A stretch of DNA of 64,000 bases from Shewanella algae (GCF_009183365.2 NZ_CP068230.1:879001-943000); one strand, 5' to 3'; numbered from the stretch's first letter, positions 18,081-26,886 are shown. Notes: a model not told the origin generated them from the letters alone. Made by a program: numbers and translations.

Positions 18081-18091
18081 GTCATTTTGAC
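18081..18091. promoter_or_regulatory. NorR-type box upstream of norR
   Basis: GTCATTTTGAC fits the GT-N7-AC NorR core with inverted GTCA/TGAC half-sites. It lies in the 85-bp gap between the NO reductase and norR genes, 54 bp upstream of the norR start. It could mediate autoregulation. Confidence 0.55.
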
Positions 18092-18112
18092 ATTATTTTT
18101 CAGTGTGAGTGG

Positions 18113-20386
18113 CTAGTGACTGGTAGCAATGGCCAAGCGTTTGGCCTTGACCGCCTGTCGCAACAATCCCAGCAGGAAGGCGCCCAGCAATAAACCGCCG
18201 ACGGAGAAGATGATGTCACCGAACATCCGCATCCATACCAGGCGTTCTACCAGCGGGCTGTGGATCACCTCTGCCGAGCGGGCAAACCAGTAGCCATGAT
18301 CCAGCACGGCAAAGAACTGCACTATGCCCACCGGCAGCAATGACAGGAACAGCATGGCGGCCAGTCCCAGATTCAGGCTCCAGAATGCCCCCTTGAGCCA
18401 CTTGTCTTCCCAGCGCAGTTTACCGGCAAGTCCTGACAGGCAGAACAACATCAGGCCTATCCCCAACATGCCGTAGACTCCCATAAAGGCGCCGTGGGCG
18501 TGGGTGGCAGTGGTATTCAGTCCTTGAATGTAATAGAGGGCAATCGGTGGATTGATCAGGAAGCCCAGTACACCGGCGCCCACCAGATTCCAGAAAGCGG
18601 TGGCAACAAAGAACATGATGGCCCAGTGATAGCGTTGCATCCAGGGAGCGGCCCGGCGCAGGCGATAGCTTTCCACCGCTTCAAAACCGATAAGGGCCAG
18701 AGGCACCACTTCCAGCGCCGAGAAGATAGCGCCCCAGGCGATGACCGAAGTGGGTGTGCCGGTGAAATAGAGGTGATGCAGTGTGCCTATCAGGCCTCCG
18801 GTCAGGAAGATCAGGGTAGAGAAGAGTACCGCACCATTGGCACTGCGGGCACGGATAAGGCCAAGACGCACAAACATCAGGGCGATAACCGAGGTGGCAA
18901 AGGTTTCAAAGAAGCCTTCAACCCACAGATGTACTACCCACCAACGCCAATATTCGGCGATGGCAAGGTTAGTGTGTTTACCCATAAACAGCCCGGCACC
19001 ATAGAAGAGGCCGATAGCAACACAAGAGGCGTAGAGTACCCAGAGCACAGGCTTTAGCTCAGATTCCTGTTTCAGGGCGGGCAACATAGCGCGGCTCACC
19101 AGCGCCAGCCAGATCATCAATCCGGCCAACAGCAGCAATTGCCAAACCCGGCCGAGATCTATGTATTCATATCCCTGGTGACCGAAGAGGAAGTTGTTGT
19201 CCAGTGAGAAGTATTGTTGTACCCCCAGCCATTCACCGGCCATGGAGCCCAGCACCACTACCAGCAGAGCGACCCACAATAGGTTGACACCGAAGCGTTG
19301 ATATTTGGGCTCGTGGCCGGAAAGCGCCGGTGCGATATAGAGCCCGGTACCGAGCCAGGCCGTCGCTATCCAGAATACTGCCAGTTGAGTATGCCAGGTG
19401 CGGGTCACTGAATAAGGCAGGACCTCACTCAAGGGAATACCGTAAAACTCCTGGCCCTCAACCGCATAGTGCGCCGTGACGCCACCGAGCAGTATTTGCA
19501 GCAGAAATAGGCCGATAGCGGTAATGAAGTATTTACCCGTGGCCTTTTGTGAAGGGGTGGGTTTGTGTCTGAACAGGGGATCTTCAGTGGCAGGAGCTGG
19601 CAGGGCTTCATGTTTGCCGGCGGCATGATACCAAACCAGGGCACCGATACCGGCCAGCAGAGTCACTATGCTCAGAATCGACCAGACGATATTGTCTGAT
19701 GTCGGTGTATTGCCCAGTTGTGGATCGTAGGGCCAATTATTGGTGTAGCTGTAATTGGCATCCGGGCGCTCGGTCACTGCGGCCCAAGCGCCCCAAAACA
19801 GGAAGGCATTGAGCTGTTGACGGCGCTCGGCAGAACCTATGGTATTGGTTTTCATCGCATAGGCTTCCCGAAGCTCATTCAGCGCGGGATCGTCACCAAA
19901 CAAAGATTGATAGTGCTGACTCACTTGCGCCATGGCGGCGATACGGGTATCGGAAAGCACCACCCGGGTGTGACCTCTCTCGTCTGTAGTGACTGTGTTA
20001 TGGCGCAAATCGTCCCTTAAGGCCTGCTCCAATGCGGCCTGAGTACTCTTGTCCAGGCTATTGAAAGGCTTGTTGTATGTCTCCTTGGCGCGAATATCCA
20101 GCCAGGCTTCGGCCTCACGGTGTAGCCAGTCTGCGGTCCAATCCGGAGCCACATAGGCGCCATGGCCCCAGACTGAGCCAAGTTGATGTCCGCCCATGGA
20201 GCGCCAAACCAGCTGCCCTTGTTCTATGTCCTTGCCGCTGAAAACCACTTGGCCCTGGATGTCGCTATAGACATCGGCAATCGGTGGTTTTTCCCGATAG
20301 ATTTCACTGCCGATACTGAGAAGTACAGTGAAAGAAGCGACCAACACAAGTAACAGTGCGATCAGGGTGAATTTTTGTCTGCTCAT
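18113..20386 (-). CDS. norB: Quinol-dependent nitric oxide reductase (qNOR)
   Basis: A 757-residue single-subunit NO reductase, the length of qNOR (NorZ) rather than cytochrome-dependent NorB (~450). After a first membrane helix there is a ~200-residue periplasmic extension (QGQLVWRSMGGHQLGSVWGHGAYVAPDWTADWLHREA). About twelve helices of the haem-copper fold follow, with metal-ligand His in VVHLWVEGFFE, HHLYFTG and HAHGAFMGVYG. It reduces NO to N2O using quinol in the inner membrane, for detoxification or respiration. Start at 20386 fits AGAGG; in-frame ATGs at 20392 and 20440 are less likely. A sigma-54 promoter and three NorR boxes precede it. Confidence 0.94.
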   Translation of the reverse strand: MSRQKFTLIALLLVLVASFTVLLSIGSEIYREKPPIADVYSDIQGQVVFSGKDIEQGQLVWRSMGGHQLGSVWGHGAYVAPDWTADWLHREAEAWLDIRAKETYNKPFNSLDKSTQAALEQALRDDLRHNTVTTDERGHTRVVLSDTRIAAMAQVSQHYQSLFGDDPALNELREAYAMKTNTIGSAERRQQLNAFLFWGAWAAVTERPDANYSYTNNWPYDPQLGNTPTSDNIVWSILSIVTLLAGIGALVWYHAAGKHEALPAPATEDPLFRHKPTPSQKATGKYFITAIGLFLLQILLGGVTAHYAVEGQEFYGIPLSEVLPYSVTRTWHTQLAVFWIATAWLGTGLYIAPALSGHEPKYQRFGVNLLWVALLVVVLGSMAGEWLGVQQYFSLDNNFLFGHQGYEYIDLGRVWQLLLLAGLMIWLALVSRAMLPALKQESELKPVLWVLYASCVAIGLFYGAGLFMGKHTNLAIAEYWRWWVVHLWVEGFFETFATSVIALMFVRLGLIRARSANGAVLFSTLIFLTGGLIGTLHHLYFTGTPTSVIAWGAIFSALEVVPLALIGFEAVESYRLRRAAPWMQRYHWAIMFFVATAFWNLVGAGVLGFLINPPIALYYIQGLNTTATHAHGAFMGVYGMLGIGLMLFCLSGLAGKLRWEDKWLKGAFWSLNLGLAAMLFLSLLPVGIVQFFAVLDHGYWFARSAEVIHSPLVERLVWMRMFGDIIFSVGGLLLGAFLLGLLRQAVKAKRLAIATSH

Positions 20387-20431
20387 TGGCATCCCTCTGA
20401 CAAAGTCTATTTGATAGGTTTTCCTACATAG

Positions 20432-20447
20432 AGCAGCCAACGTGCCA
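20432..20447 (-). promoter_or_regulatory. Sigma-54 promoter of the NO reductase gene
   Basis: On the minus strand TGGCAC-N5-CTGCT keeps the required GG-N10-GC spacing of -24/-12 elements. It lies 46 bp upstream of the gene start and 55-110 bp from the NorR boxes, the expected geometry for NorR-activated transcription. Confidence 0.7.
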
Positions 20448-20501
20448 ACTTTTATTCTTGTATTTAATCAGTATGTTACTTGTTTATGTGTTTTTGATGG
20501 T

Positions 20502-20556
20502 GTCATTTTGATTGTATTTAAAGTGTCTTTTTAACATTGGCAGCTGTCATTATGAC
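20502..20556. promoter_or_regulatory. Three NorR-type enhancer boxes
   Basis: Three GT-N7-AC type boxes lie at 20502-20512 (GTCATTTTGAT, last base off consensus), 20525-20535 (GTCTTTTTAAC) and 20546-20556 (GTCATTATGAC, a perfect inverted repeat). They are spaced 23 and 21 bp, about two helical turns, so they face the same side of the DNA. E. coli norV also has three NorR sites. The rest of the ~510-bp gap up to nhaP2 is AT-rich with no further gene visible. Confidence 0.65.
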
Positions 20557-20900
20557 ACTGACTGTTTGCCAGAAAGCTATAGCTGATATCTTGACGAGAA
20601 TTCTTGGATTTCAAATTCTTTAGTTATTTGAAAAAATAAAGTTTTTTTCATTAATTTGAGTTTATGTTTCTTTGGGTCAAGATTTGATGTTTTATAGGTA
20701 AATTTTCCATTTTTTAAGGGTTTACCTGGCTTCTTTTACTGGTCTTTTTCGCTGGAAGTAAAAATAAGTCAACTGTTTCTACTGAAAAATAACCCGAATT
20801 AATGATATAATCCCGTCTGTAACCCACGTGTTTTCCGGAGTCTCGTTAGAGTCAGGTTTCTCTTTTATTAGCTTCCCCGCATTTTCAACTGGAGGGTCAT

Positions 20901-22625
20901 TTGAACGCAGATATCATCAACAGCTTTTTCCTTGTCGGGGCCTTGCTTATTGCAGTCAGCGTGCTGCTTAGCCCATTGTCTTCGCGACTCGGTATTCCTA
21001 TTTTGGTGGTATTTCTGGCGGTGGGTATCTTTGCCGGTGAAGATGGCCCAGGCGGCATAGTATTCAATGACTATTCAGTTGCTTATTTGGTCAGTAACCT
21101 GGCTCTGGCGGTTATTCTGCTCGATGGTGGCATGCGTACCCGGGTTGCCAGTTTCAGGGTGGCATTGTGGCCGGCTCTGTCATTGGCCACTTTTGGGGTG
21201 GCGTTAACCACCACACTGACAGGTTTGTTGGCTGCCTGGTTATTCGATCTCAACTTACTCCAGGGCATGTTGGTGGGAGCCATTGTCGGTTCGACCGATG
21301 CCGCGGCGGTATTTAGCCTGCTCAAGGGCAAAAACGTGAATGAGCGTGTCGGTTCGACACTGGAAATCGAATCCGGTTGTAACGACCCCATGGCTGTGTT
21401 TTTGACCGTGACTCTGATTGCCATTCTCGGCAGCAGTGGCGATGAACTCTCGGGTAGCTATCTGGCACTGAGCTTTATCAAACAGTTTGGCCTGGGCGGG
21501 ATCCTCGGTGTCGGCGGCGGTTGGCTGTTGTGGCAGGTTATCAATCGCAATCAATTGCCGGAAGGCCTCTACTCCATTTTGGTGCTGAGTGGCGGACTGA
21601 TGATCTTCGCCATCTCCAATGCCCTGGGAGGCAGTGGTATTCTGTCTATTTATCTGGTGGGTCTATTTCTCGGTAACAAGGCGACCCGTGGCAAACACTC
21701 GATTCTCAACGTGCTCGATGGTATGACCTGGCTCAGTCAGATAGGCATGTTCCTGGTACTGGGACTCTTGCTGACGCCATCGGATCTGAAAGATATCGCC
21801 TTACCGGGTTTGGCACTGGCGTTCGGGATGATCTTTCTGGCGCGGCCGATTGCGGTTTGGCTCAGTTTGCTACCGTTTCGCAGTTTCCATGACAGAGACA
21901 GATGGTTTATCTCCTGGGTCGGGCTGCGCGGCGCTGTGCCCATTATTCTGGCGGTATTTCCCATGATGGCGGGGCTGCCACAAGCGCAGCTTTACTTCAA
22001 CCTGGCCTTCTTCGTGGTGATGGTTTCCTTGCTGCTGCAGGGCAGTACCTTGTCCAAGGCGGCGCAGCTGGCCAAGGTGGAGTTGCCACCCAAACCGGCA
22101 CCTATTTCCCGCGCTGGTGTGGAAATTTATCCCACCAGTGAATGGGAGATATTTGTCTATCGCCTCAGTGAAAACAAATGGTGTATCGGTGAGCCTCTGA
22201 GGCGTCTTGCCATGCCGGCGGGAACCCGGATTGCCGCCGTATTTCGCAATAACGAACTGTTGCACCCTTCGGGGAGTACCAGGCTGATGGCCGATGACAT
22301 TCTTTGTGTGCTGGGGCAAGAGGACGATTTAGAGCCTCTGAGTCAGCTTTTCAGTGAGGCGCCAGAAAAACGCGAGGCGCCCCGCTTCTTTGGTGATTTC
22401 TTTATTTCAGTGGATGTGATGCTGGCCGATATGGCACCGATTTACGGCATGCAGCTGGAACCCGAATATGAGCAGATGCGAGTTGCCGACTTACTGCTAC
22501 AGCAACTCGGCAGTCACCCTGTAGTGGGGGATCAATTCCTCTGGCAAGGGCTGGACTGGATTGTCGCCGAGGTGCAGGAAGGGACAGTCAGCCGGGTTGG
22601 TTTGAGATTGCCCTCTGAAGACTGA
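20901..22625 (+). CDS. nhaP2: Potassium/proton antiporter NhaP2 (CvrA)
   Basis: A 574-residue CPA1-type antiporter (E. coli CvrA is 578). Twelve to thirteen membrane helices fill residues 1-395, with the ion-binding GSTDAAAVFSLL and ESGCNDPMAVFLT motifs. A cytoplasmic RCK_C domain (about 405-485, IFVYRLSENKWCIGEPLRRL) and a small C-terminal transporter-associated domain follow. It exchanges cytoplasmic K+ (or Na+) for H+. The start codon is TTG, supported by GGAGGG seven bases upstream and by the family's N-terminus. It is followed by a terminator. Confidence 0.93.
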   Translation: MNADIINSFFLVGALLIAVSVLLSPLSSRLGIPILVVFLAVGIFAGEDGPGGIVFNDYSVAYLVSNLALAVILLDGGMRTRVASFRVALWPALSLATFGVALTTTLTGLLAAWLFDLNLLQGMLVGAIVGSTDAAAVFSLLKGKNVNERVGSTLEIESGCNDPMAVFLTVTLIAILGSSGDELSGSYLALSFIKQFGLGGILGVGGGWLLWQVINRNQLPEGLYSILVLSGGLMIFAISNALGGSGILSIYLVGLFLGNKATRGKHSILNVLDGMTWLSQIGMFLVLGLLLTPSDLKDIALPGLALAFGMIFLARPIAVWLSLLPFRSFHDRDRWFISWVGLRGAVPIILAVFPMMAGLPQAQLYFNLAFFVVMVSLLLQGSTLSKAAQLAKVELPPKPAPISRAGVEIYPTSEWEIFVYRLSENKWCIGEPLRRLAMPAGTRIAAVFRNNELLHPSGSTRLMADDILCVLGQEDDLEPLSQLFSEAPEKREAPRFFGDFFISVDVMLADMAPIYGMQLEPEYEQMRVADLLLQQLGSHPVVGDQFLWQGLDWIVAEVQEGTVSRVGLRLPSED

Positions 22626-22643
22626 AAAAAGCGAAGAACGAAG

Positions 22644-22670
22644 AAATGCCGACCTTGAGTCGGCATTTTT
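22644..22670 (+). terminator. Rho-independent terminator after nhaP2
   Basis: Stem AAATGCCGAC/GTCGGCATTT with a 5-base loop (CTTGA) and a T run. The A run on the other side lets it also serve the convergent acyltransferase gene. Confidence 0.85.
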
Positions 22671-22682
22671 ACGGCTACTTTC

Positions 22683-23606
22683 TCAATAGAGCGAGGGATC
22701 ACTCTCATTGGGGCGGGTCTTGAACCTGCGGTGCAGCCACATGTACTGCGCCGGGTTACGGCTGATCAACTGTTCGACAATGCCGTTACCGCGTTTGGCG
22801 TCTTCCACCTCATTTTCGCCGGGGAAGTTATCCAGCGGCGCCTGGATCTCTATGTTGTAACCCGTATCGTCGGCGTTGCGCTCAACAAAGAAGGGCAGCA
22901 CTTTGGCTTTACCCAGCTTGGCCAAGGTGGTGCCGCCGGTGATGGTGGCAGCATCGGGAACGGCGAAGAAGGGGATAAAGATGGCGCTGGAGCGGCCAAA
23001 GTCCTGATCTGCTGTGTACCAAATGACATCAGGGTTACGCAGGCAACGCACCATCTGCCTAAGATCCCGCTTGGGAACCAGCGCCTTGTTTGAACGCAAA
23101 CGGCCCTTCACCTGCAGATATTCCATTACAGGGTTGTTGTGGGGGCGGTACACACCAACCCCGGGCTGAAATTGGCCAAATATTCTTGCACCCATTTCCA
23201 GCGGCAAGCAGTGAACCGCAAACAGAATAACCCCCTGACCGGCGGCCAGTGTCTGCTCAACATGCTCCTGGCCCTTTATCTGCATGTGCTTCTGCACTTT
23301 GTCGTTGCTCCACCACCAGGCATTGATGGTGTCGAAAATTGCCTTGCCGGTTTCCTGGAAATTACGTCTGAGCAGCGTCTCTCGCTCGGCCTCACTCATT
23401 TGTGGAAAACACAACTCCAGGTTGCGTTTGGCGGTGTTAACCCGGCTTCCGGCCAGCTTCATTGCCAGCAGACCTATGCCACTGCCAAGCTTCATCTGCC
23501 ACTTGAGAGGCAGCAGGAGGGTCAGTCTGGCCAGACCGACAGCCAGCCACAGCAACCAGAATTTAGGGTGATACAAGTGAGCGGAAAATTGTGCTTTCTC
23601 TACCAA
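22683..23606 (-). CDS. lpxL: LpxL/LpxP family lipid A biosynthesis acyltransferase
   Basis: A 307-residue inner-membrane acyltransferase. One N-terminal membrane helix (FWLLWLAVGLARLTLLLPL) precedes the catalytic HX4E motif HCLPLE (in ILFAVHCLPLEMGARI). The family ending is NPAQYMWLHRRFKTRP. It adds a secondary acyl chain to Kdo2-lipid IVA from acyl-ACP. Whether it prefers laurate (LpxL) or palmitoleate (LpxP) cannot be told. It is divergent from hldE with a ~105-bp shared promoter region, which fits joint use in lipopolysaccharide synthesis. Confidence 0.9.
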   Translation of the reverse strand: MVEKAQFSAHLYHPKFWLLWLAVGLARLTLLLPLKWQMKLGSGIGLLAMKLAGSRVNTAKRNLELCFPQMSEAERETLLRRNFQETGKAIFDTINAWWWSNDKVQKHMQIKGQEHVEQTLAAGQGVILFAVHCLPLEMGARIFGQFQPGVGVYRPHNNPVMEYLQVKGRLRSNKALVPKRDLRQMVRCLRNPDVIWYTADQDFGRSSAIFIPFFAVPDAATITGGTTLAKLGKAKVLPFFVERNADDTGYNIEIQAPLDNFPGENEVEDAKRGNGIVEQLISRNPAQYMWLHRRFKTRPNESDPSLY

Positions 23607-23711
23607 AACGATAAACCCGTTTACAGGAAAAATTACCGCATATTCTAACCCAATTCAGTGTGAAAATTAGGTACAATCGGGGTTTATTTTGCCTAATAAG
23701 ACAAGTCCGTT

Positions 23712-25142
23712 ATGAAGGTAACTCTGCCCCCATTTGAAAAAGCCAAGGTTCTGGTGGTTGGTGATGTGATGCTCGACCGTTACTGGGTTGGCCCAACCGG
23801 CCGTATTTCACCCGAGGCGCCTGTACCTGTGGTACGTATCAATCAGATAGAGGATAGGCCCGGCGGAGCAGCCAACGTGGCGCTGAATATCGCAGCGCTG
23901 GGCGGCTCGGTGCAACTGGCCGGTATTGTCGGAGCCGATGAAGCCGCATCGGCCCTGAATACAGGTGTCAGTACTCTAGGTGTGGAGCCTAAGTGGCTGA
24001 CGGTTGAAGATAAACCCACAATCACCAAATTGCGGGTACTGAGTCGTAACCAACAGCTTATCCGCTTGGATTTCGAAGAGACCTTTGCCCAGGAGCAGAG
24101 TCAGGCGCTATTGGCGCAGAGTGAAGCTCTACTGGACGATTGCAAGGTGCTGGTGCTGTCTGACTATGCCAAGGGTGCCATCTTTGAGCCTCAGGCCTTT
24201 ATCGCCAAGGCCAGAGCCAAGGGGATCAGTGTCTTGGTGGACCCCAAGGGCAGCGATTTCGGCCGTTATGCCGGTGCCAGTTTAATTACTCCCAACATGA
24301 GTGAGTTTGAGGCTGTGGTGGGTACTGTCAGCTCGGAAGCCGATCTGGCGGCCAAGGCCCAGGCTTTGATTAGCAAGCATCAACTGGGAGCGATTCTGGT
24401 TACCCGCTCTGAAAAGGGCATGACACTGATCACCAGCGAAGGGGATGAGCTGCATATCCCTACAGTGGCACGGGAAGTCTATGATGTGACCGGCGCCGGA
24501 GATACTGTGATCTCGGCACTCGCCACAGCTTTGGCGGCCGGCAGCGACCTGCCGCAAGCCTGTGCCATTGCCAATACCGCCGCCGGTGTGGTGGTTGGTA
24601 AACTGGGCACTTCCACCATCAGCCGCATTGAACTCATCGAGGCCCTGGCTCAACATCAGGGAGAGTCAGGCTTTGGTGTGGTCAGCGAAGATCAACTGCT
24701 GTACGCCATGCAGCAAGCCAAGCTCAGAGGTGAGCGGGTGGTGATGACCAATGGTTGCTTTGACATACTCCATGCCGGGCACGTCAGTTACCTCAAAGAA
24801 GCCCGTGCCTTGGGCGATAGATTGATTGTGGCGGTCAATGATGACGCTTCGGTTAAACGGCTCAAAGGCGAGGGGCGTCCGGTCAATAGTCTTGAGCGGC
24901 GAATGACAGTACTGGCGGGGCTGGCCGCTGTCGATTGGGTGGTGCCTTTCAGTGAAGATACACCGCAGCGAGTGATCTCTAGATTGCTGCCGGATCTCCT
25001 GGTCAAGGGGGGCGACTACCGGGTGGAGGAGATAGCCGGAGGTGAAGAGGTGATCGCCGCCGGTGGCAGTGTCAAGGTGCTGGGATTCGAAGATGGTATC
25101 TCCACCACCGCCATTATTCAGAATATTATGGCCAAGCCCTGA
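23712..25142 (+). CDS. hldE: Bifunctional heptose-7-phosphate kinase / heptose-1-phosphate adenylyltransferase
   Basis: A 476-residue bifunctional enzyme of ADP-heptose synthesis for the lipopolysaccharide inner core. The N-terminal PfkB-type kinase (1-318) has the GGAANVALN substrate motif and the TGAGDTV anion hole with catalytic Asp. The C-terminal nucleotidyltransferase (about 344-476) has TNGCFDILHAGHVSYL, the HxGH motif. Length equals E. coli HldE. Its stop codon shares one base with the start of the next gene (TGATG), so the two are coupled. Confidence 0.97.
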   Translation: MKVTLPPFEKAKVLVVGDVMLDRYWVGPTGRISPEAPVPVVRINQIEDRPGGAANVALNIAALGGSVQLAGIVGADEAASALNTGVSTLGVEPKWLTVEDKPTITKLRVLSRNQQLIRLDFEETFAQEQSQALLAQSEALLDDCKVLVLSDYAKGAIFEPQAFIAKARAKGISVLVDPKGSDFGRYAGASLITPNMSEFEAVVGTVSSEADLAAKAQALISKHQLGAILVTRSEKGMTLITSEGDELHIPTVAREVYDVTGAGDTVISALATALAAGSDLPQACAIANTAAGVVVGKLGTSTISRIELIEALAQHQGESGFGVVSEDQLLYAMQQAKLRGERVVMTNGCFDILHAGHVSYLKEARALGDRLIVAVNDDASVKRLKGEGRPVNSLERRMTVLAGLAAVDWVVPFSEDTPQRVISRLLPDLLVKGGDYRVEEIAGGEEVIAAGGSVKVLGFEDGISTTAIIQNIMAKP

Positions 25143-25969
25143 TGTTGATGGCGGCGCTGCTATCGGGAAGCGTGTTTTGGGCTGATGTAGGTCCAAAACA
25201 AGCCTTGATATGCCCGCCATCGGAACTGCCACTGTGTCTGCAACAACTCCCCGATAGAGTCAAACAACAACTGCCCCTGTCTCAAAAGGCTTTCTTCGAT
25301 GCACTGGGAATGAGAGGCGCCATGTCTCTGCCCGTCGAAGATGATAGCGTTGCCGGTATGGTTCTCTGGGTGCCGCACTATCTCCCACAAAGTCAAACTG
25401 CTATCTGGAACGGCCAAAACCATGAAATGCTGTTGCAGCATCAGCCGCAACTAACCCTGTGGCATGAATTGGGGCATCTGGAAGTAAAGCGCTTGCAGGG
25501 AAACATTCTGCCTACTGAGTTGTCTGAATTGGACCACGAGTGGTTGGCTGATACTTATCTCGCTTGGCGTTGTGCTAAAGAATGGAACAGTCTGGAACTT
25601 GTGTGGCAACAATACCACCGTCGTAACCTGGCAGTATTTTCCGATATCGGCAATTTGTCACATTGGAGCCCACTTTATCTGATACAAGTGTTAAATAAGT
25701 ATGATCTGAAACAAATCGCGGAATTTGCTGATTTTGCTACATTTGTGCTCAGTTTTTATCCAGAGATCCGCCATTATTCTCCAGGTGAAGTGGCAGAGTT
25801 TTCCAGCTTGCTGCAGCATCTCTTTAACCGGGCTGGTCGGCAAACCCTTCCTGGCTATATGTTTTGGCGTCGTGAGCAACTGGGCAAAGTGCTGCAACCC
25901 ACTCTGAAACAGTTGGTGGGAACTGAAATGGCCAATCGTTGGTTGGTTAAAGAAAAAATGTTGCAATAA
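25142..25969 (+). CDS. Putative exported HExxH metallopeptidase-like protein
   Basis: A 275-residue protein I cannot place in a named family. The N-terminus is a short signal-peptide-like stretch (MLMAALLSGSVFWA). Residues 107-115 read WHELGHLEV, giving a zincin HExxH (His108, Glu109, His112). About 20 residues on, LDHEWLADTYLAWR offers Glu/Asp candidates for a third ligand. So it looks like a zinc peptidase of the periplasm or envelope. The start overlaps the hldE stop by one base, so it is translated with hldE. A role in surface polysaccharide biology is only a guess from that coupling. Confidence 0.65.
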   Translation: MLMAALLSGSVFWADVGPKQALICPPSELPLCLQQLPDRVKQQLPLSQKAFFDALGMRGAMSLPVEDDSVAGMVLWVPHYLPQSQTAIWNGQNHEMLLQHQPQLTLWHELGHLEVKRLQGNILPTELSELDHEWLADTYLAWRCAKEWNSLELVWQQYHRRNLAVFSDIGNLSHWSPLYLIQVLNKYDLKQIAEFADFATFVLSFYPEIRHYSPGEVAEFSSLLQHLFNRAGRQTLPGYMFWRREQLGKVLQPTLKQLVGTEMANRWLVKEKMLQ

Positions 25970-26125
25970 TGTGACAAATAAGGCTTTTTTTCAGCTGTCC
26001 TAGCTGAACCCTTGCTGAACAAAAGTGAAAAACGCTGTTAACACCCCTCTTTTTGGCAGTATTCTCTCTATGCCTTTGATAAGCTCGTTGGCAATAAAAA
26101 CAACGGGGATAAGAGGCAGACAAGA

Positions 26126-26605
26126 ATGGCCAAGCGTTCAAAGGCTCAGACTGAGCTGACTATCAATCAGATTATGGACGAAGCTCTCAAACAAATCTTA
26201 ACTATTGGTTTTGAGGCTATGTCTTACACAACTCTTTCAGAAGCAACGGGGATTAGCCGCACGGGGATCAGTCACCATTTTCCGCGCAAAATCGATTTTC
26301 TTGCCAGGTTGGATGTGCGCATTGGTCGGCTGTTTTTGGCCGCTCTGGATTTTTCCAGTGTTGAAGCACTCGAAAAATCCTGGATGCAAGCGCTGCAACA
26401 AGCAGAGCACAGGGCAGTATTGAGACTCTTCTTTAGTCTCTGCGGACACAACAATCCTGAGATAACCCTGTTTCGCGCCGTGGCCATGGCCAGGGAAAAT
26501 GCCCAGATAGAGCTGGGTGAAAAGGGCGAGCAGATGATCAACGATCTCCTGGGGCGCAGCGCCGTTATGTTGCTTTCCGATCCCGGTATCGCCTGCGCCG
26601 CTTGA
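26126..26605 (+). CDS. TetR-type transcriptional regulator
   Basis: A 159-residue protein, short for the TetR family. The N-terminal ~60 residues form a helix-turn-helix (IMDEALKQILTIGFEAMSYTTLSEATGISRTGISHHFPRKIDFLARLD), with the usual HxF just after the recognition helix. The ~100-residue ligand domain is reduced. It stands alone, followed by a terminator and then the hcp-vgrG module. Target genes are unknown; regulation of the neighbouring T6SS module is possible but not supported by any shared site. Confidence 0.8.
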   Translation: MAKRSKAQTELTINQIMDEALKQILTIGFEAMSYTTLSEATGISRTGISHHFPRKIDFLARLDVRIGRLFLAALDFSSVEALEKSWMQALQQAEHRAVLRLFFSLCGHNNPEITLFRAVAMARENAQIELGEKGEQMINDLLGRSAVMLLSDPGIACAA

Positions 26606-26651
26606 AATTCCGTTTAAGCGACTCTCATTCAAGCGATTCATAGGGATAAAA

Positions 26652-26680
26652 AAACAGCAAGCTAAGGCTTGCTGTTTTTT
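26652..26680 (+). terminator. Rho-independent terminator after the TetR-type gene
   Basis: Stem AACAGCAAGC/GCTTGCTGTT with a 4-base loop and a run of seven T, isolating the hcp module from upstream transcription. Confidence 0.88.
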
Positions 26681-26762
26681 TATCCATTCATTTCTTTTTA
26701 ATGTACACAAAATCCAATCGACTTCAGCTTATTCCTTGGGCCACTCTTTCAGGCCACTCTTT

Positions 26763-26822
26763 CGGGCAAGAATTTGCCCGGCGAGCAAAAAATTGCCCGG
26801 GTTCGGGCAAGAAATTGCCCGG
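26763..26822. promoter_or_regulatory. Three 19-bp palindromic activator sites upstream of hcp (copy 1)
   Basis: Sites at 26763-26781 (CGGGCAAGAATTTGCCCGG), 26782-26800 (CGAGCAAAAAATTGCCCGG) and 26804-26822 (CGGGCAAGAAATTGCCCGG). Each is an inverted repeat of GGGCAA/TTGCCC around a 5-7-base AT core. They end about 50 bp before the sigma-54-like element, the usual enhancer position. The VasH-type activator at 53261-54817 is the best candidate ligand (inference). Confidence 0.72.
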
Positions 26823-26870
26823 AGAGTGGGGGTGGGTTTGGATGTCGTTGTAAAACAGTGGCTTACGATT

Positions 26871-26886
26871 TGGCATGCTTCTGGCA
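26871..26886 (+). promoter_or_regulatory. Sigma-54-like promoter of hcp (copy 1)
   Basis: TGGCATGCTTCTGGCA has the GG-N10-GC spacing of -24/-12 elements. The -12 box (TGGCA) is one base from the TTGCA consensus. It lies 48 bp before the hcp start. Sigma-54 plus VasH control of hcp is known in V. cholerae. Confidence 0.65.

Noticed and set aside
26763..26822. Short repeats upstream of hcp considered as a small CRISPR array
   Set aside because: The 19-bp units are palindromic, directly adjacent or 3 bp apart with no spacers, and no cas gene is near. An activator-site array explains them better.
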